Both the position numbers and the translations under genes were made by a program. DNA of 64,000 bases, from NCBI RefSeq assembly GCF_029023865.1, contig NZ_CP118969.1:620001-684000 (forward strand). The letters run 5' to 3'. The first letter of the stretch is position 1. The number at the start of each line of letters is the position of its first letter. Of this stretch, positions 43,356 through 53,167 are shown in pieces. The stretch is from Lactococcus lactis (GTDB taxonomy: Bacteria; Bacillota; Bacilli; Lactobacillales; Streptococcaceae). The notes under the pieces were generated by a model that was given only the letters and a program-made list of their open reading frames with translations, was not told where the DNA came from and did no database searches.

Positions 43356-44190
43356 ATTTATTCGGGGTTAAAAAAAGTTTTTCAAGCTGTCTAGCTACAC
43401 CATCCTCATCATTTGTCCAAGGAAGAATTTCACTGGCATAAGGAGTGAGTCTAGCAGAGGCATTTTTCATAGCATAAGCATTGGGAGCTAATTTAAACAT
43501 TTCAATATCATTATGTTCATCTCCAAAAGCAATAAGATTCTCTAAAGGAATATCAAGAACTTTAAGTAGATGATTAAGACCAGAAGCTTTGGAAATCCCT
43601 TTAGGAACAACTTCTAATATGCCATTCGGTCCACCCCAAACGCCGACATCAATCTTGCCATTATAATGACGTTTCATTTCCTCTGCCAATGCTAATTTAT
43701 CTTTTTGGCGAGTGGAAAGGAGTACAGCATGAGGATTTTCAGTAACTCGGTCTGCACGAAGTCGATTATAGGGTTGAAATTTTTCTACACCAAAGAGCTT
43801 GGGCTCGACATTACGGAAAGTGTTTAGAAAGAACTTTCGACGATATTCAACGGCAAAGAAATGGAGATTAAAATTTTGTTGGTGCCTCAAAAGGTCAAAA
43901 ATGAAGGAACGATCAATATAATAAGATTTTGTATGTTCCCAGTTTTTATCATTAGGCATTGAAATCAAAGCCCCATTAAAATTAATGACTGGACTTGTCA
44001 ACTCAAGCTCGCGATAGACATCTAAAGACATTCTAAAAGGGCGTCCGGTTGTGATACAGATAATATGTCCGAGTGATTCTACCTGTTTAAAAATATATTT
44101 GGTATAACGGCTGATTGAACGTCCATCAGACTGCAAAGTAGTACCATCTAAATCAATTGCAATCAGTTTACGTTCTTTGTAGTTCTCCAT
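43354..44190 (-). CDS. Cof-type HAD phosphatase
   Basis: 278 residues. Motif I is IAIDLDGTTLQSDG near residue 11, motif II CITTGRP, motif III the lysine of PKGISKASGLNHLL, and motif IV IAFGDEHNDIEMF; a C2B cap lies between about 85 and 190. Such enzymes dephosphorylate sugar phosphates, FMN or pyridoxal phosphate with loose specificity. Divergent to the purine permease gene. Confidence 0.9.
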   Translation of the reverse strand: MENYKERKLIAIDLDGTTLQSDGRSISRYTKYIFKQVESLGHIICITTGRPFRMSLDVYRELELTSPVINFNGALISMPNDKNWEHTKSYYIDRSFIFDLLRHQQNFNLHFFAVEYRRKFFLNTFRNVEPKLFGVEKFQPYNRLRADRVTENPHAVLLSTRQKDKLALAEEMKRHYNGKIDVGVWGGPNGILEVVPKGISKASGLNHLLKVLDIPLENLIAFGDEHNDIEMFKLAPNAYAMKNASARLTPYASEILPWTNDEDGVARQLEKLFLTPNK

Positions 44191-44496
44191 TCAAACTCCC
44201 CTTATTCTAAAATTTATTTGTCAATTCATTCATTATATCATAGTTAGAAGCAGGAGCGGAACTCTACCATGTTCTACGAACAAGAAAGTACTTTTTAAAA
44301 AACTTGTTCGTCATTACCGAACAATTAAAGGATTTAGAGTAGTTTTTATGCTAAATTTCTTGTTTCCTTAACTAAAACTGATTAGAATAATAATATAATG
44401 TTTTTTATTTTATGACGTGTTTGCTTAAAAAGCAAAGACAACTTTTTATCAAAGGGTTGAAATTTTAATCACAGACCCTAAAAGGAGAAATTATTC
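44191..44496 (+). promoter_or_regulatory. Purine permease control region with PurBox
   Basis: ATTACCGAACAAT (44313-44325) matches the lactococcal PurBox AWWWCCGAACWWT at every position. A second near-match (TTCTACGAACAAG at about 44275) and an inverted one (ACTTGTTCGT) lie within 45 nt upstream, also forming an inverted repeat ACGAACAAG / CTTGTTCGT. The -10 TATAAT is at 44394-44399, about 70 nt downstream of the box, the usual PurR spacing. No purine riboswitch aptamer seen. Confidence 0.75.
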
Positions 44497-45918
44497 GTGA
44501 ACAAGTTCTTTAAACTTGAAGAAAACGGCACAACAGTTGGCCGTGAAATAATGGCTGGTTTGACTACATTCTTTGCTATGAGTTATATCCTCTTTGTTAA
44601 CCCACAAGTTTTGGGTACAACAGGAATGCCTGTCCAAGCAGTTTTCTTAGCAACTATTTTGGCCTCTATTGTTGGGACACTTGCAATTGCCTTAATCGCT
44701 AATGTTCCCTACGCTTTGGCACCCGGAATGGGTCTAAATGCATTCTTTGCTTACACTGTTGTATTATCGCTTGGTTATACTTGGCAAGAAGCTTTGGCAA
44801 TGGTTTTCATTTGTGGGATTATCAATATTATTATTACTTTTACTTCCATTCGTAAAGCAATCATTCTTGGAATTCCTGAAAGTTTACAACACGCAATTGG
44901 TGGTGGTATCGGTATTTTCATTGCCTATATTGGGATTAAAAATGCAGGAATTTTGCGTTTTATCGCTGACCCAGGAACTTATGTGAACAACCATGGAACT
45001 ATTACAGCAAATTCATCAATTGTTCCAGAACTTGTAACTTTTAATAACCCAGGCGTATTAGTCGCACTTGTTGGGATTGTAGTGACAATGTTCTTTGTTA
45101 TTCGTAAATGGCGTGCAGGAATTTTACTTTCAATCTTAGTAACGACTATCTTAGCTCTTTTGACTGGTGTAGTTAAAGTTGATGTGAATACTTTATTTGC
45201 TGAAAACAACTTAGGAACAGCTATCAATCAAATGGGAACAACCTTTGGTGCTGCTTTTGGTCCAAAAGGTTTTGGCTCTTTATTCTCAGACTCATCACGT
45301 TATATTGAAGTTTTGATGACAGTCCTTGCTTTCTCATTGACATCTATCTTTGACCCAATTGGTACCTTTATTGGAACAGGTCGCGCAACAGGAATCTTTA
45401 CAGATGAAGATTTGAAAGATATGGAAACAAGTCATGGTTTCTCTTCTAAAATGGATAAAGCTTTGTTTGCTGACATGATTGCCACTCCAATCGGAGCAAT
45501 TTTCGGAACATCAAATACAACTGTTTATGTGGAATCTGCAGCCGGAATTGGTGCAGGGGGACGTACTGGTCTTGCATCTGTTGTAACGGCAATTATGTTT
45601 GCTATCTCAAGTTTATTCTTACCACTTCTTGCAATTGTTCCAACACAAGCAACTGCACCAATCTTGATTATTGTTGGGATGATGATGCTTGGTTCATTTA
45701 AAGAAATTAAATGGGGTGATTTGACTGAAGCAATTCCTGCTTTCTTTGCCTCAGTATTTATGGGACTTGCTTACTCAATCTCTTATGGGATTGCAGCTGG
45801 TTTCATCACTTACATTCTGGTCAAACTGTTCACAGGAAAAGTGAAAGAAGTAAAACCTGTCATTTGGGTTGTTGCACTTTTATTCTTGATTAACTTCGCT
45901 GTTTTGGCAGTACTTTAA
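44497..45918 (+). CDS. Purine permease, AzgA/PbuG type (NCS2 family)
   Basis: 473 residues with about 12-13 hydrophobic segments. Family motifs: TVGREIMAGLTTFFAMSYILFVNP at the start (substrate-binding helix 1), ALAPGMGLNAFFAY near residue 77, IGGGIGIFIAYIG, and DPIGTFIGTGRATG near 280 with TSNTTVYVESAAGIGAGGRTG near 335. These are hypoxanthine/guanine/adenine:proton symporters. GTG start after AAAAGGAGAAA. The PurBox upstream supports a purine substrate and PurR activation. Confidence 0.92.
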   Translation: MNKFFKLEENGTTVGREIMAGLTTFFAMSYILFVNPQVLGTTGMPVQAVFLATILASIVGTLAIALIANVPYALAPGMGLNAFFAYTVVLSLGYTWQEALAMVFICGIINIIITFTSIRKAIILGIPESLQHAIGGGIGIFIAYIGIKNAGILRFIADPGTYVNNHGTITANSSIVPELVTFNNPGVLVALVGIVVTMFFVIRKWRAGILLSILVTTILALLTGVVKVDVNTLFAENNLGTAINQMGTTFGAAFGPKGFGSLFSDSSRYIEVLMTVLAFSLTSIFDPIGTFIGTGRATGIFTDEDLKDMETSHGFSSKMDKALFADMIATPIGAIFGTSNTTVYVESAAGIGAGGRTGLASVVTAIMFAISSLFLPLLAIVPTQATAPILIIVGMMMLGSFKEIKWGDLTEAIPAFFASVFMGLAYSISYGIAAGFITYILVKLFTGKVKEVKPVIWVVALLFLINFAVLAVL

Positions 45919-45924
45919 AAAATT

Positions 45925-45955
45925 AAGATTCGTCAGTAAATGACGGGTCTTTTTT
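45925..45955 (+). terminator. Terminator after the purine permease gene
   Basis: AGATTCGTCA-GTAAA-TGACGGGTCT followed by six T. Confidence 0.75.
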
Positions 45956-46109
45956 ACTCACAGCTTTAGTCGCAAGCCAATGAAACAAATATAATGCATA
46001 TCTAAAGATAAAAAAATTACTGCTTTGGCTAATTTATGCTAAAATCAAATGAAAGAGTATTGAATGTAAAAAATGTGAGTAATCTAAAGAAATATGTGAG
46101 AAGCAAAGC

Positions 46110-46958
46110 ATGAAAAAAAATATTTCTCTTATTGTGAGTTTTATTGGTGTATTTATAATTGGTGTTATTATTGGGCGGTTTATTTTAGCTCCCCACCCAC
46201 CTTTAGCGGATGATAATCGTCCGGTCTATCCTACTATTTATATTACAGGTTCTGATGGCAAAGCATCAACTATGAATACTATGGTTAATGATGTAACTTC
46301 TGATCGAGATACTCGGGCTAGAAAGGGACTGACAATCGTCGTTGATACAGATAATAATTATTCACTTAAAGTGACTGGTAAAATTGATAAGCATAATACA
46401 TATCCAACGATAGAAGTGGGAAGGGTCAAAGGGACCAATAATTCTTTGAAGTACGAGGGTTCTTTAAAAGCGATTATGTCTTATCTTGGTAAGCATTATA
46501 ATATTCCTTATGCGAATGTTTTAGGATATTCTGCAGGAGGTTCAGGTGTTTACCGTTATTTAATTGAATATGGATATGACCGTAGCCTTCCTCCAATAAA
46601 AAAATGGGTCTCTCTTGATGGTCAATTTAATGCCAGTACTCCACAACCGGATCAAACGCTAGCCCAAGTTTTGACGGATGGTCCTAAAGTTAAGACGAAA
46701 TATTATGATTATTGGTTGCAAAATTATGAACGAGTTGATAAAAGTATTCAAGCGGTGTTGCTTGCGGGAGATTACGATAGTGAAAAGCAAACCGATGGTA
46801 CAGTTCCTTGGGCGGATAGTTTTTCAATCTATCGTTTACTGATGAAAAATGGAAATTCTGTAGTTCATTATCTTATTAAGGGCAAAGATACATCACATGC
46901 TGAAATGCCTCATAATAAACAAGCAATCAATTATATTAAAGTGTTCTTTTATGAATAA
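46110..46958 (+). CDS. DUF915 alpha/beta hydrolase, membrane-anchored
   Basis: 282 residues. An N-terminal helix (5-27) anchors or exports the protein; the hydrolase domain has the nucleophile elbow GYSAGGSG with Ser141, aspartate candidates in AGDYDSEKQTDGTVPW, and a final histidine in KDTSHAEMPHN. This matches DUF915 cell-surface hydrolases of lactobacilli and lactococci; substrates are unknown, possibly esters at the envelope. The ribosome site (GAGAAGC) is weak. A terminator follows at 46986. Confidence 0.85.
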   Translation: MKKNISLIVSFIGVFIIGVIIGRFILAPHPPLADDNRPVYPTIYITGSDGKASTMNTMVNDVTSDRDTRARKGLTIVVDTDNNYSLKVTGKIDKHNTYPTIEVGRVKGTNNSLKYEGSLKAIMSYLGKHYNIPYANVLGYSAGGSGVYRYLIEYGYDRSLPPIKKWVSLDGQFNASTPQPDQTLAQVLTDGPKVKTKYYDYWLQNYERVDKSIQAVLLAGDYDSEKQTDGTVPWADSFSIYRLLMKNGNSVVHYLIKGKDTSHAEMPHNKQAINYIKVFFYE

Positions 46959-46985
46959 AAAGAACGTTAAAAAATTTTAAATTGA

Positions 46986-47013
46986 AATGACTTTTCATAA
47001 AGGTCATTTTTTA
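46986..47013 (+). terminator. Terminator after the DUF915 gene
   Basis: AAATGAC-TTTTCATAAAG-GTCATTT with T-run. Confidence 0.75.
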
Positions 47014-47083
47014 TTATTAAATCTAGGCTAAATACAAGATATAGTTTACAAAATTTATTCAAAAGAAGACTTGGCGCAATTGA

Positions 47084-47113
47084 TTGACAGTTTGCTTCAA
47101 GTCAAGGTATAAT
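47084..47113 (+). promoter_or_regulatory. Promoter of the DUF218 gene (leaderless)
   Basis: TTGACA (47084-47089), 18-nt spacer, TATAAT (47108-47113). ATG begins seven bases after the last T of the -10, at the expected transcription start. Confidence 0.75.
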
Positions 47114-47119
47114 AACAGC

Positions 47120-48205
47120 ATGGATATAAAGAATGGTTTATTTATTATTGGGGTAATCCCAACAATACTTTTTGCAGTATTGACGTTTATTTTTTGGTGG
47201 AAAATTAGAAAACTGAAGGATTTAAGAACGTTACGATTGGGGCGTTTATCATTTTTTGCTTTGCTCTTTTTGTGGATTACAATTAATGGAATTATTGGTT
47301 CAGGATTAGTATTAACCGAATTGCATCAAAATGTACTTTTATTATTACTTATTGCTGAAGCAGTTGTGATGTTCTTAATCATACCAATGATAATCGGTAT
47401 TATTGTACCTATAAGTATCGTTGTGTTAACAATAAAGATGTGGCGCAGAGAATCAAAATCGATAGGGAATCTTTTATTGCCTATTGTTGTGTTGACCTTT
47501 TTAGTAGTTGACTGGATTCATCTTTCAATGGGCAGATTACCGGATAGTTGGATTTGGTTAAAAATATTAGGAATGGTTTATCCCATTCTTTCAATTTATC
47601 TTGCTTGGCAGTTTGGAATTTTCTTTTTATCAAGTTGGGTCTATGGTCGGCGTGTTCGAAAACAAAGAGCAAATTACTATGTTGTCCTAGGCGCAGGGTT
47701 AATTCAGGGAGAACATGTGGGTAAATTGTTAGGAAATCGAATTTTGGCAGCGGTCAAAGCTGTCCGCGATAATGAAACAATTTTAGTTTTTTCAGGTGGA
47801 CAAGGTCCTGATGAGAAAGTTTCTGAAGCTAGAGCTATGCAACGGTATGCGGTTGAAGTTCTTGGTTTTCCGATTGAGCGGACAATGCTTGAAGATCAAT
47901 CAAGAACAACTTACGAAAACCTGGTTTTTTCTTCTCAATTGATTAGGGAAAAATTTCTGTTCTTCACTTCTGATTACCATGTTTTTCGAGCAGCTCTTTT
48001 TGCAGCAATGTTAAAACTTGAAGCTCAAGGTGGGAAGGGTGGAAAGACAGCTATGTATTATCGTGTTCCAGCTTTTATTCGTGAATTTATTGCTGTTTTA
48101 AATTATGAAAAGAAAAAACATATGATACGAGTAGGAATCATTGTGGCTATCTTTTTGAGTATTGCTATTGTTTCACAAATTGGCTATTTTTGGAATCAAA
48201 GATAA
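47120..48205 (+). CDS. YdcF/SanA-like DUF218 membrane protein
   Basis: 361 residues. Five to six hydrophobic helices occupy residues 1-180; the C-terminal cytoplasmic or external DUF218 domain starts YYVVLGAGLIQGEHVGKLLGNRI and continues VFSGGQGPDEKVSEARAM and TYENLVFSSQLI, with a last helix near 340. DUF218 proteins are linked to envelope integrity, with unknown chemistry. The upstream extension of the frame contains the promoter itself, so translation starts at ATG 47120 on a leaderless mRNA. Confidence 0.82.
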   Translation: MDIKNGLFIIGVIPTILFAVLTFIFWWKIRKLKDLRTLRLGRLSFFALLFLWITINGIIGSGLVLTELHQNVLLLLLIAEAVVMFLIIPMIIGIIVPISIVVLTIKMWRRESKSIGNLLLPIVVLTFLVVDWIHLSMGRLPDSWIWLKILGMVYPILSIYLAWQFGIFFLSSWVYGRRVRKQRANYYVVLGAGLIQGEHVGKLLGNRILAAVKAVRDNETILVFSGGQGPDEKVSEARAMQRYAVEVLGFPIERTMLEDQSRTTYENLVFSSQLIREKFLFFTSDYHVFRAALFAAMLKLEAQGGKGGKTAMYYRVPAFIREFIAVLNYEKKKHMIRVGIIVAIFLSIAIVSQIGYFWNQR

Positions 48206-48206
48206 T

Positions 48207-48243
48207 AAAAAGTTACTGACAACTTTCTGTCAGTAACTTTTTT
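48207..48243 (+). terminator. Terminator from an inverted TTACTGACA pair
   Basis: AAAAGTTACTGACA-ACTTT-CTGTCAGTAACTTTTTT: another stop signal built from the repeated word. Confidence 0.88.
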
Positions 48244-48263
48244 GGTTACAAATAAATACTTTT

Positions 48264-48273
48264 TTCGTATAGT
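48264..48273 (+). promoter_or_regulatory. Possible ComX (cin-box) promoter of coiA
   Basis: T-tract then TTCGTATA (48264-48271), matching six of eight positions of the streptococcal TACGAATA combox, six to eight nt before the ATG. A sigma-A style TATAGT overlaps it (48268-48273), without a -35. Confidence 0.45.
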
Positions 48274-48278
48274 AAGAT

Positions 48279-49268
48279 ATGTTGACAGCAATTGATGAAA
48301 ATGGACAAGTAGTAAACTTATTAGAAATAGAAGTAAAAGAACTGACAGGAAAATATTTTTGTCCTTCTTGTAAATCAGAGTTATTTATAAAAAATGGTGA
48401 AATAAAGATGACTCACTTTGCTCATAAATCTCTCAAAGCTTGCGACTTATGGCTTGAAAACGAATCTGAACAACATTTAGGATTAAAAAAAGCACTCTAT
48501 CAACGGTTTAAAAAAACTGATAAGGTGGAAATTGAAGCTTATATTCCTGAATTTAAGCAGAGGCCAGATTTATTGGTAAATGATAAAATAGCTATTGAAA
48601 TTCAATGTTCTCATCTTTCTACGAAACGTTTAAAAGAAAGGACAGAGAATTATCAAGTCCACGGTTTTACGGTACTTTGGCTTATGGGGCAAGATTTATG
48701 GTTAAAAGAGCAAATAACAGAACTTCAAAAAAATCTAGTCTATTTTTCAGAAAATAGAGGTTTCTATTATTGGGAGTTAGATTTCAAAGCTCAGAAGATG
48801 AGATTAAAATCCCTGATTCATGAAGATTTGCGTGGAAAAATTATTTATTTACAAGAAGAAATTCCTTTTGGGGAAGGACGACTTATTGAGCAATTACGAC
48901 TGCCTTTTTTATCACAAAAGTTACTGACAATACCACTTATTGTTGATCTTAAACTAGCAGAATTTATTCGTCAGCAACTTTATTATTGTTCACCAAAATG
49001 GTTGAAACTTCAGGAAAAATATTACCAAAGAGGTGAAAATTTGTTGAATTTGACTTTTGAACGTTCATTTATTGCTCCTTTGGGATTGAACTTACTTGAA
49101 GTTTTTGATGATAAAATTCCTTTACATAAATTTACTCAAATTAAGCAGAATATTAATCTTTATTATGAAAACTTTTTAATAAATTTTCAGCAAAATAGCT
49201 TTAAGGCAGTCTATCCTCCCCGTTTCTATGCTATAATGAAAAAGCAGAAGAAGGATATGAATGAATGA
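48279..49268 (+). CDS. coiA: Competence protein CoiA
   Basis: 329 residues. The N-terminal zinc-ribbon-like part has CPSCKSELFIKNG and a MTHFAHKS motif; the nuclease-like centre has EAYIPEFKQRPDLLVNDKIAIEIQCS (D and E-x-Q of a restriction-endonuclease-like fold). CoiA assists processing or recombination of incoming DNA during transformation and in streptococci is a ComX-dependent late gene. Complete here. No ribosome site, since the ATG is at the promoter edge. Confidence 0.9.
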   Translation: MLTAIDENGQVVNLLEIEVKELTGKYFCPSCKSELFIKNGEIKMTHFAHKSLKACDLWLENESEQHLGLKKALYQRFKKTDKVEIEAYIPEFKQRPDLLVNDKIAIEIQCSHLSTKRLKERTENYQVHGFTVLWLMGQDLWLKEQITELQKNLVYFSENRGFYYWELDFKAQKMRLKSLIHEDLRGKIIYLQEEIPFGEGRLIEQLRLPFLSQKLLTIPLIVDLKLAEFIRQQLYYCSPKWLKLQEKYYQRGENLLNLTFERSFIAPLGLNLLEVFDDKIPLHKFTQIKQNINLYYENFLINFQQNSFKAVYPPRFYAIMKKQKKDMNE

Positions 49269-49330
49269 AATTCTGCTAATAAGTTTTTAATGTGAATAAA
49301 AATTAATTTGAGTAAAAAGGAGTGATCTTC

Positions 49331-51136
49331 ATGGCTAAGAACAGAAATGAAATTCCTGAAAAATTAACTTGGGATTTGACAACAATTTATAAAACAGATA
49401 AAGAATGGGAAGCAGAGTTAACTAGAATAAAAAGTGAACTTTCACTCGTTGAAGAGACAGACCCCGGTCATTTACTTGATTCAGCTGAAAGTCTTCTGAT
49501 AATTACCGAAAAAATGTTATCCATTTCTCAACAAGTTGAAAAACTATATGTTTATGCTTCAATGAAAAATGACCAAGATACCATAGAGGCTAAGTATCAG
49601 GAGTATCAGTCAAAAGCAACAGCCCTCTATGTGAAATTCGGAGAGGTCTATGCCTTCTATGAACCTGAGTTTTTGAAAATTTCAAAAGAAGTCTATAACA
49701 AATGGTTGGGGGAGCTTAAAAAATTAAAAAACTATGACCATATGTTTGAGCGCCTTTTTGCAAAAAAAGCTCATATTCTTAGTCAAAAAGAGGAAAAGTT
49801 ATTGGCTGCGGCTGGTGAAATTTTTGAAAGTCCTTCAGAAACTTTTGAAATTTTTGATAATGCGGATATTAAGTTACCTATGGTCAAAAATGAATCTGAT
49901 GAGATGATCCAACTCACGCATGGAAATTACTCTTCCTTAATGGAAAGTAAGAATAGAGGAGTACGAAAAGCAGCCTACAAAGCACTTTATAGTAATTATG
50001 AACAATATCAGCATACTTATGCAAAGACCTTACAGACTAATGTAAAAGTCCATAATCTTAATGCCCAAATCCGCTCTTATGATTCAGCCCGTCAAGCTGC
50101 TCTGGCTAATAATTTTGTTCCAGAAAAAGTTTACGATGTTTTGATGGAGGCCATTCATCAACATTTGCCACTTTTACATCGTTATATTGAACTACGCAAG
50201 AAAATTTTAGGAATTACTGATTTAAAGATGTATGATATCTATACTCCATTATCTAATTTAGATTATAAATTTAACTATGAAGATGGAGTGAAAAAAGCAG
50301 AAGAAGTTTTAGCGATATTTGGTAAAGAATATAAAGGAAAAGTTAAAGCAGCTTTTGAACAAAGATGGATTGATGTCGAAGAAAATATCGGAAAACGTTC
50401 GGGTGCTTATTCAGGTGGATCTTATGATACCAATGCTTTTATGCTTCTAAATTGGCAAGAAACGTTAGATGATCTTTTTACTTTAGTTCATGAAATGGGG
50501 CACTCAATGCATAGTGCTTTCACGCGTGAAAACCAACCATATGTTTATGGGGATTATCCAATCTTTTTAGCTGAAATTGCCTCAACTACAAATGAAAATA
50601 TTTTAACTGAAACTTTATTAAAGGAAAGTAAAGATGATAAGGAGCGCTTCGCCCTTTTGAACCACTGGCTTGATAGTTTCCGTGGAACTGTTTTCCGTCA
50701 GAGTCAATTTGCCGAATTTGAACAAAAAATTCATGAAGCAGATGCTGCCGGTGAAGTTTTAACAAGTGAATACTTAAACTCACTTTATGGCGAAATAAAT
50801 GAAAAATACTATAATTTAGCAGTCAAAGAAAATCCAGAAATTCAGTATGAATGGGCTAGAATTCCGCATTTTTATTATAATTTCTATGTTTTTCAATACG
50901 CAACAGGTTTTGCTGCGGCAACTTTCTTAGCTGAAAAAGTTGTTCATGGTTCAGATGAGGATCGTCAAAAATATCTTGAATATTTGAAGGCAGGTTCCTC
51001 AGCTTATCCTTTAGAAGTAATTGCCAAAGCTGGAGTTGATATGGAATCTACCGATTATTTAGATGCCGCCTTTGAGCTTTTTAAAAATCGATTGAGTGAA
51101 TTAGAAAAATTAGTTGAAAAAGGAGTTCATCTTTAA
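49331..51136 (+). CDS. pepF: Oligoendopeptidase F
   Basis: 601 residues, the length of lactococcal PepF. M3-family zinc metallopeptidase with active site [13 protein letters not shown] near residue 390 (HExxH) and the downstream glutamate ligand in [14 protein letters not shown]. Cytoplasmic enzyme that cleaves peptides of 7-17 residues. ATG at 49331 follows AAGGAG by eight nt; the GTG at 49322 overlaps that site. The O-methyltransferase gene starts two nt after its stop. Confidence 0.95.
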   Translation: MAKNRNEIPEKLTWDLTTIYKTDKEWEAELTRIKSELSLVEETDPGHLLDSAESLLIITEKMLSISQQVEKLYVYASMKNDQDTIEAKYQEYQSKATALYVKFGEVYAFYEPEFLKISKEVYNKWLGELKKLKNYDHMFERLFAKKAHILSQKEEKLLAAAGEIFESPSETFEIFDNADIKLPMVKNESDEMIQLTHGNYSSLMESKNRGVRKAAYKALYSNYEQYQHTYAKTLQTNVKVHNLNAQIRSYDSARQAALANNFVPEKVYDVLMEAIHQHLPLLHRYIELRKKILGITDLKMYDIYTPLSNLDYKFNYEDGVKKAEEVLAIFGKEYKGKVKAAFEQRWIDVEENIGKRSGAYSGGSYDTNAFMLLNWQETLDDLFTLVHEMGHSMHSAFTRENQPYVYGDYPIFLAEIASTTNENILTETLLKESKDDKERFALLNHWLDSFRGTVFRQSQFAEFEQKIHEADAAGEVLTSEYLNSLYGEINEKYYNLAVKENPEIQYEWARIPHFYYNFYVFQYATGFAAATFLAEKVVHGSDEDRQKYLEYLKAGSSAYPLEVIAKAGVDMESTDYLDAAFELFKNRLSELEKLVEKGVHL

Positions 51137-51138
51137 AA

Positions 51139-51822
51139 ATGGTTGAAACATATAAACGTACAAGTAACCCCATGATGAATCGACCAGTTGTCAAAGCAGA
51201 ATTAGTAGAATGGATGCGTTCAAGTCAAACACAAATAACCGGAGAACTTGCAGAAGTACTGAAATTTGCTAAAGAAAATAATATTCCAGTTATCCCACAT
51301 GAGACAGTTATTTATTTTCAAATGTTGTTGAGTTTGTTGCAGCCAAAAAGAATTCTCGAAATCGGAACAGCAATTGGTTTTTCGGCTCTCATAATGGCTC
51401 AAGAGGTTCCAAATGCGGAGATTGTAACAATTGACCGTAATCCTGAAATGATTGAGTTAGCCAAAAAAAATCTGGGCAAGTATGACCATCGAAACCAAAT
51501 TATTCTTAAAGAGGGTGATGCTGCAGATATTTTGAAAGAGTTATCGGGCTCATTTGATGTAATCTTTATGGACTCAGCTAAATCAAAATATATCGAATTC
51601 CTACCAATTGCTCTAGATCTACTATCTGAAAATGGAGTGATTTTAATGGATGATATTTTTCAAGGTGGAGAAATATTGACCCCAATTATGGAAATCAAAA
51701 GAAATCAGCGGGCGCTAGAGCGTGGCTTACGCAAGCTTTTTGATGAGGTCTTAGATAATCCGAAATATTTAACAAGTATTCTCCCACTTGGAGATGGCTT
51801 GTTGATGATAAAAAAAGCATAA
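51139..51822 (+). CDS. O-methyltransferase (class I SAM-dependent; TrmR-like)
   Basis: 227 residues with the SAM-binding motif ILEIGTAIGFSALIMA near residue 68, the acidic ribose-binding TIDRNPEM, and IFMDSAKSKYIEFL with the metal-binding aspartates (DSAK ... LMDDIFQGG). It belongs to the catechol-O-methyltransferase-like group; the closest characterised Gram-positive protein, TrmR, methylates 5-hydroxyuridine in tRNA. The order pepF-methyltransferase-PrsA-like gene-alaS is shared with streptococci. Confidence 0.85.
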   Translation: MVETYKRTSNPMMNRPVVKAELVEWMRSSQTQITGELAEVLKFAKENNIPVIPHETVIYFQMLLSLLQPKRILEIGTAIGFSALIMAQEVPNAEIVTIDRNPEMIELAKKNLGKYDHRNQIILKEGDAADILKELSGSFDVIFMDSAKSKYIEFLPIALDLLSENGVILMDDIFQGGEILTPIMEIKRNQRALERGLRKLFDEVLDNPKYLTSILPLGDGLLMIKKA

Positions 51823-51975
51823 ATTAAACTTTTAGGTTGTCAATTTGCTGATTCATTTTTTGGTGTATTTAAAGCTTTATTTAATTTTTTATGATATAAT
51901 TGCAACAAGTTAAAAATAAAAGGATGTTTTAGGACACATTAACTACAAACATCGAATCATGCGAAGGAGAATATC

Positions 51976-52902
51976 TTGAAATTCAAAAAACTCGGATTAG
52001 TTATGACTACTGTCTTTGCCGGAGCCGCATTGGTAACCTTATCTGGTTGCTCAAGTAGCGATTCAGCAAGCAAGGATATCATCACAATGAAAGGTGATAC
52101 CATTCGCGTTTCTGATTTATACAAGGAAGCCAAACAATTTCCATCACAACCGACAAATACATTACTTCAAAATTTAACTTTTGACAAAATTTTTACTAAA
52201 GACTTTGGAAAAGAAGTAACCGATAAAGATGTCAGCAAAAAAGTTAAGTCAATTAAAGACCAATATGGTAGCCAATTTTCATCTGCTTTGCAACAACAAG
52301 GCTTGACTGAAGCAAGTTTCACACCATACATGCGTACACAAATGCTTGAACAAGCAGCGATTGACCATGAAATCAAAGAAACTCAATATACAGATGCTAA
52401 TCTTAAAAAAGCTTGGGAATCTTACCATCCAGATGTAACAGCTTATGTTGTTTCTGAAACATCAAAAGATGCAGCAACAAAAGCGTTGGATGCCGCTAAA
52501 AAAGATGATGCTGGTAAAGCAAGCTTTGAAAAAACAAATGCTGAAAGCAAAGTAACATTTAATTCAACTTCAACAAGTGTTCCAACAGAAGTTCAAACAG
52601 CTGCTTTCAAATTGAAAAATGGCGAGTTTTCAGATGTCATTGAATCAACAAGTTCATCAACAGGTGCTACTTCATACTATATTGTCGAAATGGTAAAAAC
52701 ATCTGAAAAAGGAACTGACATGAACAAGTACAAAAAAGAACTTCAAAATGTCATTAAAACTGAAAAAGAACAAGATACAACATTTGTAAGTGGAGTTATT
52801 GCTAAATACCTCAAAAAGAATAACGTAACTGTGAAAGAATCTGCATTTGCATCACTCTTCTCACAATTTACACAAACATCAAGTTCTTCATCATCTAAAT
52901 AA
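51976..52902 (+). CDS. pmpA: PrsA-like foldase lipoprotein PmpA
   Basis: TTG start behind GAAGGAGAA. Signal peptide with lipobox LSGC (Cys25), so the mature protein is lipid-anchored outside the membrane. 308 residues, an N-terminal SurA/PrsA-like chaperone region (KDIITMKGDTIRVSDLYKEA) and a degenerate parvulin domain (130-245); the tail is Ser-rich. Lactococcal PmpA is known to help secreted proteins fold. A promoter region with TATAAT lies near 51895. Confidence 0.9.
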   Translation: MKFKKLGLVMTTVFAGAALVTLSGCSSSDSASKDIITMKGDTIRVSDLYKEAKQFPSQPTNTLLQNLTFDKIFTKDFGKEVTDKDVSKKVKSIKDQYGSQFSSALQQQGLTEASFTPYMRTQMLEQAAIDHEIKETQYTDANLKKAWESYHPDVTAYVVSETSKDAATKALDAAKKDDAGKASFEKTNAESKVTFNSTSTSVPTEVQTAAFKLKNGEFSDVIESTSSSTGATSYYIVEMVKTSEKGTDMNKYKKELQNVIKTEKEQDTTFVSGVIAKYLKKNNVTVKESAFASLFSQFTQTSSSSSSK

Positions 52903-52917
52903 TTTAGATAATAGAAA

Positions 52918-53095
52918 TTAACTTTAAAGAGAGCTCTAAATGGTGAGAATGAGCAAGTTAAAAAAAGTGCTTATAGCAGCGATAACTGCTTTAACAACCG
53001 AACTAAGATGATAGAAATTCTATCGTGAATAAGGGTGGTACCGCGGTATAACTGTATACGCCCCTTTGTTTACGGTAGAATTTTATTGTTTTATT
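52918..53095 (+). promoter_or_regulatory. T-box leader of alaS
   Basis: Stem I elements GAGAGCTC and GGTGAGAATGAGCA; a possible specifier GCT in GATAACTGCTTTAAC near 52985; AAGGGTGGTACCGCGG (53031-53046) is the antiterminator T-box; CGCCCCTTTGTTT is the terminator 3' half. Uncharged tRNA-Ala would pair with the specifier and T-box and allow read-through into alaS. Small ORFs across it are not real. Confidence 0.9.
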
Positions 53096-53167
53096 GTGAA
53101 AATTTTAACAAAGTATATGAAATAAGTTTATTGTTAGACTTTAAACTTTATATAAAAGGAGAAAATA

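Noticed and set aside
44191-44496. Purine riboswitch before the permease gene
   Set aside because: No aptamer-like three-way junction sequence is seen; the PurBox explains the control better.
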